Origin: Terriglobales bacterium
GTDB taxonomy: Bacteria > Acidobacteriota > Terriglobia > Terriglobales > Acidobacteriaceae
DNA: 44,045 nucleotides
Assembly: GCA_015655315.1 (NCBI GenBank)
Contig: JAATFH010000002.1
Location: 1-44,045 of the forward strand
Direction: 5' to 3'
The position numbers were made by a program, and so were the translations under genes. Numbering within the stretch: position 1 is the first letter of the stretch; each line of letters begins with the position of its first letter. Below the pieces are notes generated by a model that ran no database searches, was not told the origin of the DNA, and saw only the letters and a program-made list of their open reading frames with translations. Shown piece by piece: positions 1 through 10,173 of the stretch.

Positions 1-1
1 A

Positions 2-709
2 GCAGTCATTACAGCAGCCACGTCAGCTAGGGCGCGCGCTACAGCAAAGCTCTTCGTTAAAGAAGGCGCCTACGTCTTCATCACCGGACGCCGTCAGGAA
101 AAACTCGACGAAGCAGTGCAGGCAATCGGCAAGAATGTGACCGGCGTCCAGGGCGACGCGTCAAACCTCGCCGATCTCGACCGCCTCTACGAAATCGTCA
201 AGAAGGAAAAAGGAAAGATCGACATCCTCTTTGCCAGCGCGGGCCAGGGTGAGTTGGCCAAGATCGGCGAAGTTACCGAAGAGCATTTCGATAAGACCTT
301 CGATCTCAACGTACGCGGAACACTCTTCACCGTGCAGAAGGCTCTTCCGCTCTTCAACGATGGCGGTTCGATTTTCATGAATGGCTCCATCGCCAGCATC
401 AAGGGCTTCCCAGCTTTCGGCGTCTATAGCGCCAGCAAAGCAGCAGTGCGTTCCTTCGCTCGCACCTGGCTCAATGACCTGAAGGATCGCAAGATCAGAG
501 TCAATGTTCTCAGCCCTGGAACGATCGATACTCCAATCCTCGATCCGCTCGGACCCGACGCGAAAGAATATTTCAAGACGCTCATTCCGCGCGGCGAAAT
601 CGGCCGTCCGGAGGAGATCGCAACCGTGGCTTTATTCCTTGCCTCTGACGATTCAAGTTTCGTCAACGGCATCGAGTTATTCGTTGACGGTGGAACAGCG
701 CAAATCTGA
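2..709 (+). CDS. SDR family NAD(P)-dependent oxidoreductase, 5' truncated by window edge
   Basis: Reading frame is open from nt 2 ([32 protein letters not shown]...) through the listed ORF. NGSIAS...YSASK catalytic region and C-terminal FVDGGTAQI are typical SDR. Confidence 0.9.
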   Translation, partial: AVITAATSARARATAKLFVKEGAYVFITGRRQEKLDEAVQAIGKNVTGVQGDASNLADLDRLYEIVKKEKGKIDILFASAGQGELAKIGEVTEEHFDKTFDLNVRGTLFTVQKALPLFNDGGSIFMNGSIASIKGFPAFGVYSASKAAVRSFARTWLNDLKDRKIRVNVLSPGTIDTPILDPLGPDAKEYFKTLIPRGEIGRPEEIATVALFLASDDSSFVNGIELFVDGGTAQI

Positions 710-867
710 TTCGGCCAGATGCAACTGGAACGAACTGAGTGAATTTACGCCACGCCGCCAGTATGAGCAGCGTGGCAGACTCACTCAGGCATTAGAGCAG
801 AAGATCATTGTTGATTAAGCTCACGGCCATGCCGCAATGTTAATTAAGAGAGGCAACACATCACATC

Positions 868-1350
868 ATGAGCATAGAATCTTCATTCATCGACTCAGCG
901 CTCCGCGGCTGGAAGTCAAATGTTGATCGCACCGCGAAACTCTTCGGCGCACTGACAGAAGAGCAGCTACTACAGGAAGTCGCTCCGGGAAAGAATAGAC
1001 TGATCTATCTCTGGGGCCATCTCGCGGCCAGCAGCGACGCCCTCTTTCCACTGTTGGGATTCGGCGCGAGACTTCATCCCGAACTCGACTCGATCTTTAT
1101 TTCCAATCCAGACAAGTCCCAGAACACGCCCACCGGGGCGGAACTAAAGCGAATCTGGGTCGAAGTCCACGATGCATTATGGACAGCATTCTCCAAGTTA
1201 TCGCCTTCGGATTGGTTGCAGAAACACGCTGCCGTCTCAGAAGAGGATTTTAGGTTGGAACCTCACCGCAACCGCTTTACCATTCTGCTCGGCAGAACGG
1301 GACATCTCGCATACCATTTGGGTCAGGCGAAGCTGGCGCAGCAACAATAA
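868..1350 (+). CDS. DinB-like (DinB/YfiT superfamily) four-helix protein
   Basis: 160 aa; C-terminal HLAYHLGQAKL and N-terminal WGHLAASSDALFP are typical of DinB-like proteins. Confidence 0.75.
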   Translation: MSIESSFIDSALRGWKSNVDRTAKLFGALTEEQLLQEVAPGKNRLIYLWGHLAASSDALFPLLGFGARLHPELDSIFISNPDKSQNTPTGAELKRIWVEVHDALWTAFSKLSPSDWLQKHAAVSEEDFRLEPHRNRFTILLGRTGHLAYHLGQAKLAQQQ

Positions 1351-1417
1351 TCGTCGACCGCAGGCCAGCGATTGATTCGCCACATCCTACCCCTGATGTA
1401 AGCTCGTTCTCTCCATG

Positions 1418-1461
1418 AAGGCTAACGTACGAAGCATTTTTCTGCTTCGCACGTTAGCCTT
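1418..1461. repeat. Near-perfect inverted repeat (19-nt arms, 18/19 paired, 6-nt loop)
   Basis: AAGGCTAACGTACGAAGCA-TTTTTC-TGCTTCGCACGTTAGCCTT. Confidence 0.85.
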
Positions 1462-1795
1462 TGACGGTTATAGCACGTTTGTTAGTCTCAACCCACGTCC
1501 CCTTGCTCTAACGTCCCCGGCACTAGAATCTCGCACAGAGTAAAAAGCCCTGCTCCCTTTGCGATTATTCCTTCCTAAGAGCGCTCGGCCGCTGATTCGG
1601 CTTGCCTGACACTTCCAGACGTACTACGTGCCGATTTAGGGGTGACGCGAAATCACGCCGCAGATGTTCGAGGCTGTCCAGGATGACGAAGGCAAAGCGG
1701 TTGTAACCGAGGAATTACCTATGCGAGTATGCATTGTCTGCTATCGTTTTTTCGCAACTCGTTTCAGAACAGATTCTGTGCCGATGAGGTGATTT

Positions 1796-2653
1796 ATGCC
1801 ATGCGATCCTGAAGAGTTGAAGCATGTTCCGCTCTTCGCTTTGCTCGACGACGAAGAAACTGCTGTCCTGGCCGCGCAGGTGGACCTCAAAGTCTTCGCT
1901 CCCCGCCAGCGCATCTACAAGATCGGTGATCCGGGCAAGCATGCCTATATCCTGTTGTCCGGCAACGTGCAGGTTACAACCGTTGACGATGATCAGCAGG
2001 AGGTACTGGTCGATCAACCGGGTCACGGCCAGTTTTTCGGCTTCGCGTCCATGCTGGAGGAAACGCCCCATCAAACCAGCGCCCTCGCGATAGAGGAAAC
2101 CACATGTGTTGAGGTCAGCCGCGACGACATCGCCACGCTGCTCCAACGCAAACCCATGGCCGGTATGGATATGCTGACGGTCCTCGGCCGTCAATTCCAT
2201 GCCTCGCAGCAACTTGTGCGGATTCGCGCCAACCGCAACCCGAACGAAGTGATCGAAGAGGAATATACCTTCGGTGAGCGCATCGCCGACGCTGTCGCCA
2301 CCTTTGGAGGCTCTTGGTCGTTCATCATCCTCTTCGGCATTGTGCTGACCGTCTACACATGCGTCAATATTGCTTTGAGAGGCAGGGCATGGGACCCCTA
2401 TCCCTTCATCCTGCTCAACCTCTTCCTCTCCATGCTCGCCGCCATTCAGGCACCCGTCATTATGATGAGTCAGAATCGTCAAGATAAGAAGGACCGCTTA
2501 CGCAGCGAGTTGGACTTCGACGTGAACCGGCGCGCCGAATCGGAGATACAAAACCTCTCCCGCAAGCTGAATCTGGTGACCGAAAAGCTTTGCGATGTCG
2601 ACGATCTGCTTCGCGAACGGCCCATAGCCGGAGTGGATTCACCCCCGGTTTAA
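1796..2653 (+). CDS. Cyclic nucleotide-binding domain protein fused to DUF1003 membrane domain
   Basis: N-terminal cNMP-like fold (FAPRQRIYKIGDPGKHAYILLSGNVQV), C-terminal DUF1003-like segment (FGGSWSFIILFGIVLTVY...YPFILLNLFLSMLAAIQAPVIMMSQNRQDKKDR). Confidence 0.85.
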   Translation: MPCDPEELKHVPLFALLDDEETAVLAAQVDLKVFAPRQRIYKIGDPGKHAYILLSGNVQVTTVDDDQQEVLVDQPGHGQFFGFASMLEETPHQTSALAIEETTCVEVSRDDIATLLQRKPMAGMDMLTVLGRQFHASQQLVRIRANRNPNEVIEEEYTFGERIADAVATFGGSWSFIILFGIVLTVYTCVNIALRGRAWDPYPFILLNLFLSMLAAIQAPVIMMSQNRQDKKDRLRSELDFDVNRRAESEIQNLSRKLNLVTEKLCDVDDLLRERPIAGVDSPPV

Positions 2654-2749
2654 TTCCGGCTTGTCCGTCACCCGCCCCGCAGCGATAGCGAGACGATAGA
2701 TGGGCACAATGAAAATATATCGACGAAGAAGATAATTCGGGACTTCCCA

Positions 2750-2796
2750 TAGAAGTTCTAGTGGTATATGCTGTTTTCACCTAGAAGTACGAGTGG
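2750..2796. promoter_or_regulatory. Direct repeat (2 x 15 bp, 13/15 identical), candidate operator upstream of the ADOP permease
   Basis: TAGAAGTTCTAGTGG (2750-2764) and TAGAAGTACGAGTGG (2782-2796), 32 bp start to start. Confidence 0.45.
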
Positions 2797-2887
2797 AGAT
2801 GGCCTTCGTGAGAAATCGGGGGAGAGATTGTAAGAAGGTACAGAAACGCTGACCCTAGGTAGAGTCTCAGGTTGATGGGGGTATGAA

Positions 2888-5512
2888 ATGGGATGGCGCA
2901 GGTTTTTTCATCGCAGGCAGTCTGACGCTGAGCTGGAGCTGGAAATGGATTCTTATCTGGCTGAAGAGACCGCGGAGAACATCGCTCGGGGCATGTCGCC
3001 TACAGAGGCGCGGCGCAAGGCCAGGATCAAGCTCGGAAACCCTCAAAGCATCCGCTCAGCTCTCTGGCAGCAAAACAGCATCGCCATACTTGCCAACCTT
3101 TGGCGCAGCCTGAATTTTGCCGTGCGGACACTGAGACGCACGCCGGGCTTTGCCGTGATTTCCATACTCGTAATGGCGCTCGGCATCGGCGCGAACGTTG
3201 CGCTGTTCACGGTTGTTCGCAGTGTGCTGCTCAAGCCGCTGCCTTTTCGCGATCCTGATCAGCTGACGGCGATCACCGAAGCAGGATCGGAGGAATCTCC
3301 CGATCACCCTGTCGCCTCAGGAATGTTTGCGGAGTGGAAAAAACAGAACAACAGTTTCACTGATATTGCGCTTGTTGGGGGAGCGGACTTCAACCTTTCT
3401 GGCACGAGCCAGGCGGGTGAGCAGCTTCCAGAAACTGTCCATGGAATGAATTGCACCTGGAACCTGCTCTCTGTTCTCGGGGTCACACCGGTGCTGGGTC
3501 GCAGTTTCAGTGCTGCAGACGACCAACGGTCCGCGTCGGGTACGGTGCTTTTGAGTTGGGGCTTGTGGCAACGGCGATTTGGTGGGGATCCCGCGGTCTT
3601 GAATCGAACCATTCAGCTCAACTCACAGTTATATACAGTCATCGGTGTTATGCCGGCGTGGTTTTCCTATCCGGACGCATCATCGCAACTCTGGACGCCG
3701 ATTTATCACGACAAACCTGAAAAGCTCATGGAGGCTCTGGACGATCATCAGTTTCGCGCCATTGGACGGCTGCTCCCCGGAGTCACTGCGATGCAAGGCC
3801 AGGCGGACCTGGCGGTGATAGTCCGGAGAATCCACAATCAACATCTTGACGATCCCTATGTGAGCCTGGGAGCCAACATCCGGCCGCTGTTGAAAGACAT
3901 GGTCGGCGAGATCGAGCGGCCGCTTTTTGTGTTGCTGGCAGCCACCGGCTGCGTACTGCTCATAGCGTGTCTCAATATAGCCAACCTCCTGGTAGCGCGC
4001 GCCGCGGCAAGACGCAAAGAGCTTGCGATCCGCTCGGCGCTCGGCGGAAGCCGGCTACAGCTTATGATCGAGCGTCTGGCAGAGAGCATGGTGCTCTCCC
4101 TCGCTGGCGGAGCCCTCGGCCTTGTGCTGGCCGCTGCCGCTTTGCAGTGGCTGATTCAGACAAGAAGCGAGATGAGCCGCGTGGAGTCGATTCATATAGA
4201 CAGTGCTGTGGCTGCATTCACCATCGGAACCATCATTTTTTGCGCACTGTTTTCTGGCTTCATCGCCGCGTTCAGCTCCAATGACGCGCTCATTCTCAAC
4301 GCGCTGCATGAGTCGTCTCGCTCGCACAGTGCCGGTCAGGCTCGCGTAACATTGCGTCGCGTGTTGCTATCGCTGGAAGTAGGTCTGACTGTCGTGCTGC
4401 TGATCGGCGCAGGGCTTCTGATCAAGAGCTATCAACGCCTGCGTTCCGCGGATATGGGGAGTACGACACAAAATGTGCTGACGATGCGCTTCATGTTGCC
4501 CGGGGGGCGCGCCAAGGACGCAGCCAAGCTGGTGAACTTCTATGAAGATTTGTTGCGTCGCGTGCGTGCGCTCCCCGGTGTACGTGCCGCGGGCTTCACG
4601 GACGCAGTCCCGGGGCAGGGCTATTGGGAGGACACGGACTTTACAGTCGTCGAGCATCCACCGCTGCCAGTGGGTAAAGGACTGTATGCAATCAATCGCT
4701 GGGTCGATCCCGGATACTTCGAGGCTATGGGAATTCCGCTCCTCAAGGGCCGCACGATCAACCCTGCACGCCGCCTCGATCGCGCAGATGAAGCCGTGAT
4801 CAGCAAACTTTTTGCAGAGCAATATTTTCCCGGTGAGGACCCATTGGATAAGCATTTGCGCACTATCGACGGTCATACGTTTATGATCGTCGGCATTGTA
4901 GGCGATGTACGCTACAGCATTAGTGAGCTTCCCAAGCCAATTCAGTATTTCTCGGTACTATCGGGCCTGAAAAATAACGGATCGCTCGTCATTCGTTCGG
5001 ACAAAAACGTAGAGATGCTGGCGTTGCCGGTACAACGTATTGTGCAGTCGTTGGACCGTGATCTACCCGTTTCCGATGTGCTCACCATGGATCAACTACT
5101 AGGCAAGTCCACTCTCGACCAAAGCTTCGATGCTGCGCTTCTGTTGATCTTTGCCGTTCTCTCGCTGATTTTAGCCGTGGTAGGCCTGTTTGGCGTGTTG
5201 TCGTATATCGTGGCGCAGAGAACCTCAGAAATCGGCATTCGCATCGCACTTGGCGCACAACGCGAACAAGTATTGCGCCTTGTGCTTTACGATGGGCTAC
5301 GACCCGCGATCTTCGGGCTGGTCTTCGGCCTTATCGCGAGCGTTGGGGTAACGCGGTTGATCCAGTCCATGCTATATGGAACGCATCCTATCGATCTCTC
5401 GGTGTTCGCCGCTGTCAGTGCGGTACTGCTAATGGCCGCGGCGGGAGCCTGCATTATCCCCGCATGGCGAGCTTCGCGACTTGATCCGGTGCAGGCATTA
5501 CGGGCTGAATAA
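2888..5512 (+). CDS. ADOP-family (acidobacterial duplicated orphan permease) ABC transporter permease, MacB/FtsX type
   Basis: 874 aa; N-terminal prefix domain (DAELELEMDSYLAEETAENIARGMSPTEARRKARIKLGN), duplicated FtsX/MacB permease modules, ending LDPVQALRAE. Confidence 0.93.
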   Translation: MGWRRFFHRRQSDAELELEMDSYLAEETAENIARGMSPTEARRKARIKLGNPQSIRSALWQQNSIAILANLWRSLNFAVRTLRRTPGFAVISILVMALGIGANVALFTVVRSVLLKPLPFRDPDQLTAITEAGSEESPDHPVASGMFAEWKKQNNSFTDIALVGGADFNLSGTSQAGEQLPETVHGMNCTWNLLSVLGVTPVLGRSFSAADDQRSASGTVLLSWGLWQRRFGGDPAVLNRTIQLNSQLYTVIGVMPAWFSYPDASSQLWTPIYHDKPEKLMEALDDHQFRAIGRLLPGVTAMQGQADLAVIVRRIHNQHLDDPYVSLGANIRPLLKDMVGEIERPLFVLLAATGCVLLIACLNIANLLVARAAARRKELAIRSALGGSRLQLMIERLAESMVLSLAGGALGLVLAAAALQWLIQTRSEMSRVESIHIDSAVAAFTIGTIIFCALFSGFIAAFSSNDALILNALHESSRSHSAGQARVTLRRVLLSLEVGLTVVLLIGAGLLIKSYQRLRSADMGSTTQNVLTMRFMLPGGRAKDAAKLVNFYEDLLRRVRALPGVRAAGFTDAVPGQGYWEDTDFTVVEHPPLPVGKGLYAINRWVDPGYFEAMGIPLLKGRTINPARRLDRADEAVISKLFAEQYFPGEDPLDKHLRTIDGHTFMIVGIVGDVRYSISELPKPIQYFSVLSGLKNNGSLVIRSDKNVEMLALPVQRIVQSLDRDLPVSDVLTMDQLLGKSTLDQSFDAALLLIFAVLSLILAVVGLFGVLSYIVAQRTSEIGIRIALGAQREQVLRLVLYDGLRPAIFGLVFGLIASVGVTRLIQSMLYGTHPIDLSVFAAVSAVLLMAAAGACIIPAWRASRLDPVQALRAE

Positions 5513-5534
5513 ATTGCTTCTTCATTTCTTGAAA

Positions 5535-6716
5535 CTACAGTTGGTGTGCATGGTGGTGTTTCGGTGGACTGTCGCCGTGCTTGAGCGACTTCCATTTTCT
5601 ACTCAGGGATCGATTCCAGTACATAAGCACACCTGTAATCGAAAGCAGCGGTAAAGCAACGCCCAGTGTGGCCCAAAGAATCTTGATGGCTAGTCCCCAG
5701 TCATAACCGAAATGCAATGGACTCAGCCAGAAGATAAATCTTCCGCCCCATGTATCATTCACGCCGCGATGCCATAGGGCGAGCTGCTTGCCCGTCGCGG
5801 GGTCGAAATAGACATAGTCCATTTGAGTGAAGTCACGTGCAGCGCCACGCGCCATCAGCAAAGTCAATGCACCCTTGTCGCTGCCGGGGAAAAATACTCC
5901 TGCAAATTTTGCATTTGGAGAGATCTCTTGCGCTTGATGAATCATCACGTTCAGATCTGTCCATGGTCCGCTGCCGCGTGGGGGAACGATGAACTCCGGC
6001 GGATTCGCAGATGCAACCGAAGAGAACCGGTTGACAAACGACTCGATGGGTTTTGGCCATATGAAGTAGACGCCTGTGAATGCCCACATGGAAAGAATCA
6101 GGAGCGTCCAGAAGCCGACGGCGCTATGGAGATCGAAATTGATACGCCTCCAGCTTCTGCGAAAATTCATCTTCAACCCACGCGTCCAATGCTTCAGGCC
6201 GGCCCACCAGACCACAGCACCGGTGACACATAGAAGCAGCAGGCAGGCTGCACCGATTCCATTCAGAACCTCCCCGACCCTGCCGGCCAACAAATTAAAA
6301 TGCAGGTCGATGATCCAGATCAGCGCGGACCGGTAGGGATTGATTTCACCTGCGATTCGGCCTGTATTGGGATCGACAAAGACATACAAAAGACGCTCGT
6401 TCTTATGAACGAACACCTCGAAGTTATCGCCTGGTCGGTCAGGTGGATATGCAACCGATATCCGGAAACCGGGATATGCACCCGTCACAGTATTGATTAC
6501 GGCGGGCAGTTCGACCGCAGGTTTCTCCGGTGAGGGACTCGATGCGCGCCAAAACCGGGCATATACCCAATGTTCCAGTTCACTTTCGAAAACCAAAATG
6601 GAACCTGTCACCCCGATGACCAACATGTAAAGGCACAAGGCGATGCCTACCCAGAGATGAATCTGGAAGATGGCCTTACGCCACCATACGCGCTGCGGTC
6701 TATCGAGAAATCCCAT
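5535..6716 (-). CDS. PepSY-associated TM domain protein
   Basis: 393 aa; N-terminal RKAIFQIHLWVGIALCLYMLVIGVTGSILVFESEL and further TM segments typical of the PepSY_TM family; adjacent to a TonB receptor gene. Confidence 0.88.
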   Translation of the reverse strand: MGFLDRPQRVWWRKAIFQIHLWVGIALCLYMLVIGVTGSILVFESELEHWVYARFWRASSPSPEKPAVELPAVINTVTGAYPGFRISVAYPPDRPGDNFEVFVHKNERLLYVFVDPNTGRIAGEINPYRSALIWIIDLHFNLLAGRVGEVLNGIGAACLLLLCVTGAVVWWAGLKHWTRGLKMNFRRSWRRINFDLHSAVGFWTLLILSMWAFTGVYFIWPKPIESFVNRFSSVASANPPEFIVPPRGSGPWTDLNVMIHQAQEISPNAKFAGVFFPGSDKGALTLLMARGAARDFTQMDYVYFDPATGKQLALWHRGVNDTWGGRFIFWLSPLHFGYDWGLAIKILWATLGVALPLLSITGVLMYWNRSLSRKWKSLKHGDSPPKHHHAHQL

Positions 6717-6739
6717 TCGGTGTCTTTGGTTATCTTTCT

Positions 6740-9700
6740 TTAGAAGTGGAGCTTCAGTGCCACTTGCATAGAACGCGCCCCTCCGACCTGGTAGATCGTA
6801 CTCAGGCCGCCAAGTTGAGTGTCTTCGGTGGTATATGCCTGACCGAAGAGCGGTCCGTTGGCGAGCGAATTGTAGATTGAGCCAAAGCTTGGATGGTTAA
6901 AGAGGTTATAAGCCTCGGCGCGGAACTGCAGTCCGACGCGTTCCGTAAAGGGGAAATCACGACGCAATGTCATGTCGGCTTGTACCGCGTCATAGCCCCG
7001 TGCTGAATTGCGTCCCGCATTTCCTTCGATTACATCGCCGTTGGCATTGTCCTTTTCTACGAAGGCGGCGGGATTGATCTGCCTTCCGGTCGCGACTTGC
7101 GGGTTGCGGATATAAAGCGGCTGGTCCGCAACACGATCCGGATGGAAGGTCAAACCTGTTCCGGAGTGGCTATCAATGGTCGTATTCGAGATGATATCGA
7201 CCGGGAGCGCAGAGCGGGCGGAGATACGAGCATCAAGCGCCCAGTGTCGCAGCGCATACGACGTCCAGGTGTTCTGATAGTGCCCGGGAATCTCATAAGA
7301 GAGAGCGGCCTGGAAGTTGTTGCGGATGTCGAAGTCCGAAGGTCCACGCTCCAACTCGTAAATAGTGAAGTTGCTGCTCGCGTTATCGAGCGAGTGCGAC
7401 CAGGTATAGGAAAGGAGTGCCTGGAAGCCGTGTGACAGCGTTCTTTGGAAACGGGCCTGAAGTGACTCATAGTCGGAACGGGCGCGGTTCGTTGTCAAAT
7501 AAAGCCCATTGCCAGAGACGAAGTTTGGGTTGCCCAACAGATCCGGGCTGTAGAAGTTCTGGGTCAGCAGGCGTCGCGATGCAGAAGCCACATAATTGAT
7601 ATTCAATGTTTGCTGTTCGCCAAGTTGTTGCTCGACCGCGACGTTCCACTGCACCGTGTAGGGCGTCTTCAAATGTGGATCGAAGCCCCAGACCGCAACA
7701 TTGTAAGGAGCAGTAGCGCTTGGCGCCGGGACGGTAGAGATCTGTGCCGTCGTGAGCGGAAAGGCATCTCCGTTGAAGGATTTGAAGCCCGTCGTGCCAA
7801 CACCGTAATATCCATCCGCGGCCAACTCTGTCCCCGTATCGTAGTAGAGCCCAACACCCGTTCGCACCACGGTATCGGCTCCGGGCGCGCGATGTGCCTG
7901 ATAGGCTGCGCCCAGGCGCGGTGCGAAGTTGGTATGGACTGTCTGCCAGAGAGGCGTTCCTTTAGGGGCCAGTGTCACTGTCGACAGATCCGTGATCTGG
8001 TTGACGGTATAGGGTGTATTGCCATTCGCGTCGTGTGGAGCGGGATTCAATTCCCAACGCAGACCATAAGAAAGGTTCAACCGGTCGTTTACCTTCCATT
8101 CGTCTTGCGCAAACAGGGAAGTGTTCTGATAAACGGCCTTCATATTGATCGACTGATTGTAGAAGTTGATGCCGCTGGTCTGGTTCGAAAGGATCGAGGC
8201 TTCGTCGTAGTAGAACCCGACCTCCCATTGCGAGGGTAGAGACTCGGAGACCACCAGGCGGCGATAGTCAACTCCGTACTTCAGAGTGTGGCGACCCAGT
8301 GTATGAGTGAAGGTGTCCACGAAGTTAATCTGCCTCTCGCGATTCGACTGCGGCTCTAACAGGTAATACGGGTAGAGGTCGTAGAAGAGAAAGAATGTGA
8401 GCCAGCTCCCGGACTGGAGGCCGGGAACTCCGCCAATATCGAGAGGCGTCGCTCCACCGAAGTTGTCCAGAGTGCGAGCGGACTTATAGTCATTTCCGGT
8501 CACATTGAAGCGAAGCTCGTTGTCCATCTTTGGTCCAAAGACATTGGTTGCTCCCAGGGTAAGCGTCTTCACGTTCCTGATCGTTGCGTTCACCTGGGCC
8601 AGATCGGAAGGCTGGCGAGATGTACTGTCAGAGGGGGAGTCGCTGTAGCGGCCGAAGATCTTGAAGTTGTCGCCAAAGCTGTGGTCGATCCGTATGCTGG
8701 ATGTATCGAGCGAGCTTGGTGCGCTATATCCGGCGTTGTAGTAGGACAATCCGTTGCCGTTGTCCGGTTGGTTGGATACAGGGAAGGCGGCAAGGAACGG
8801 CTGGAGCACGGCTGGCGCGGCCTGCCGCAGGGTGTTGCTTGGTACTTCATAGAGCTGCGAAGGAGTCGGGTTAGTCAACCGCAATCCTTCGTAGGAGAAG
8901 AAGAAGAAAGTTTTGTCTCTCCCGTTGTAAAGATGCGGAATATCGAGGACGCCTCCGATCGTGCCGCCAAAGTCGTTTTGCCGCAACGCTTGTTTCGCGA
9001 TCGGTGGCGTGTTCGTGTATCCGTTGAACCAGCTGTTCGCATCGAGTGCATCGTTGCGGAGATAGTCAAAAAGCGTTCCGTGATATTGATTGGTGCCCGA
9101 ACGCGTGTACAGAGCGAACTGTCCCCCGGCCGTACGCCCATACTCGGCGGAATAGGTTGAGGTAATAGCACGGAACTCCTGCAGTGCATCGATGGAGACA
9201 AGGCTTTGCGTTGTGCCCAGTGCCGTCTCTCCTGGCGTTGCGCCGGTGAAACCCGCGCCGGTAAAACCCGAGGAAGAAACGCTCGCGCCGGTGTTAGCGC
9301 TTACTCCATCGACAGTGAAGTAATTGGCCTCAGTGCGCTGACCGTTCACACTCAGCTCTCCGCTCTGGCCCACCCCCTGGGATGGAACGACCGATACTCC
9401 AGGCGCCAGCGTCATCAGAGATTGAAAACTCCTTCCATTCAATGGAAGGTTTTCGACAAACTGGCGATCGATGACCGTGCTCACACTGGCATCGGTAGTG
9501 TTGATGTTGATCCCGCTGCCATCAACAGTTACCGATTGGCTGACCGCCCCTGGATGCAGAACAAAATCCAACGAGACCTTGCCGGCTACATTTAGCTTCA
9601 CATTTTCGAGGACCTGGGTTTCGAAGTCTGGAGCATGCACTGTGATCTGATAAGTGCCGGCGGGAAGTGGAGGCGCAAGGTAACGTCCATCACTATTTGA

Positions 9701-9901
9701 TTTCGTATCCCACTTTAGCTGAGTTGCGATGTCGACTATCTCGATCGACGCATTCGGGATGACCGCTTTTGACGGATCGATGACGGTTCCGGTGATCTGC
9801 GCGTTTTGACCCAGGGCCGAAACCGACGGGAGAGCAAAGAGAAACGACAAAAGGAGAAATGCGTAGAGAGTGTTCTTTCGAAGCGAAAGACGGCCAGCCA
9901 T
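6740..9901 (-). CDS. TonB-dependent receptor, Oar-like, with carboxypeptidase-regulatory-like N-terminal domain
   Basis: Listed ORF starts at a TTG (9934), but the ATG at 9901 (MAGRLSLRKNTLYAF..., signal peptide) has an AAAGG RBS. Plug-like sequence, Oar barrel features, C-terminal Phe (VALKLHF). Confidence 0.92.
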   Translation of the reverse strand: MAGRLSLRKNTLYAFLLLSFLFALPSVSALGQNAQITGTVIDPSKAVIPNASIEIVDIATQLKWDTKSNSDGRYLAPPLPAGTYQITVHAPDFETQVLENVKLNVAGKVSLDFVLHPGAVSQSVTVDGSGININTTDASVSTVIDRQFVENLPLNGRSFQSLMTLAPGVSVVPSQGVGQSGELSVNGQRTEANYFTVDGVSANTGASVSSSGFTGAGFTGATPGETALGTTQSLVSIDALQEFRAITSTYSAEYGRTAGGQFALYTRSGTNQYHGTLFDYLRNDALDANSWFNGYTNTPPIAKQALRQNDFGGTIGGVLDIPHLYNGRDKTFFFFSYEGLRLTNPTPSQLYEVPSNTLRQAAPAVLQPFLAAFPVSNQPDNGNGLSYYNAGYSAPSSLDTSSIRIDHSFGDNFKIFGRYSDSPSDSTSRQPSDLAQVNATIRNVKTLTLGATNVFGPKMDNELRFNVTGNDYKSARTLDNFGGATPLDIGGVPGLQSGSWLTFFLFYDLYPYYLLEPQSNRERQINFVDTFTHTLGRHTLKYGVDYRRLVVSESLPSQWEVGFYYDEASILSNQTSGINFYNQSINMKAVYQNTSLFAQDEWKVNDRLNLSYGLRWELNPAPHDANGNTPYTVNQITDLSTVTLAPKGTPLWQTVHTNFAPRLGAAYQAHRAPGADTVVRTGVGLYYDTGTELAADGYYGVGTTGFKSFNGDAFPLTTAQISTVPAPSATAPYNVAVWGFDPHLKTPYTVQWNVAVEQQLGEQQTLNINYVASASRRLLTQNFYSPDLLGNPNFVSGNGLYLTTNRARSDYESLQARFQRTLSHGFQALLSYTWSHSLDNASSNFTIYELERGPSDFDIRNNFQAALSYEIPGHYQNTWTSYALRHWALDARISARSALPVDIISNTTIDSHSGTGLTFHPDRVADQPLYIRNPQVATGRQINPAAFVEKDNANGDVIEGNAGRNSARGYDAVQADMTLRRDFPFTERVGLQFRAEAYNLFNHPSFGSIYNSLANGPLFGQAYTTEDTQLGGLSTIYQVGGARSMQVALKLHF

Positions 9902-10159
9902 GAAAGTACCTTTCTTGATGGATGGCCGGCGCAATCCTATATCCTATAGGGAGTCGTCAGCCTCCGGGTTGTCGATCTCTGGACCCTCGTGGAGCTTCGC
10001 CAAAAAAGACTGCTGCGGGGGTCCTTCGTTATCTGCAGGGAAACTCCAGCGATCTTTCCAAATTACGACAAGTTAAGTCCTATATCAATAAAGTGACGGG
10101 AATTGCATTTGATTCCCCGTTATCTGTCACATAAAAATAGACTTACAAGTCACGTAAAT

Positions 10160-10173
10160 GTCTGCATGCAGAC
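10160..10173. promoter_or_regulatory. 14-bp perfect palindrome GTCTGCATGCAGAC in the divergent TonB receptor / S4-paralog intergenic region
   Basis: Direct reading; perfect dyad. Confidence 0.4.

Noticed and set aside
1715-2482. 255-aa minus-strand ORF
   Set aside because: Antisense to the cNMP/DUF1003 gene; no recognisable domain; composition typical of a shadow frame.
7610-8239. 209-aa plus-strand ORF
   Set aside because: Antisense inside the TonB receptor; Arg/Val-rich shadow frame with no motif.
9933-9955. ATCCTATATCCTATAGG tandem/palindromic sequence upstream of the TonB receptor
   Set aside because: Short AT-rich repeat that could simply be promoter -10 sequence; not strong enough to claim an operator or riboswitch.
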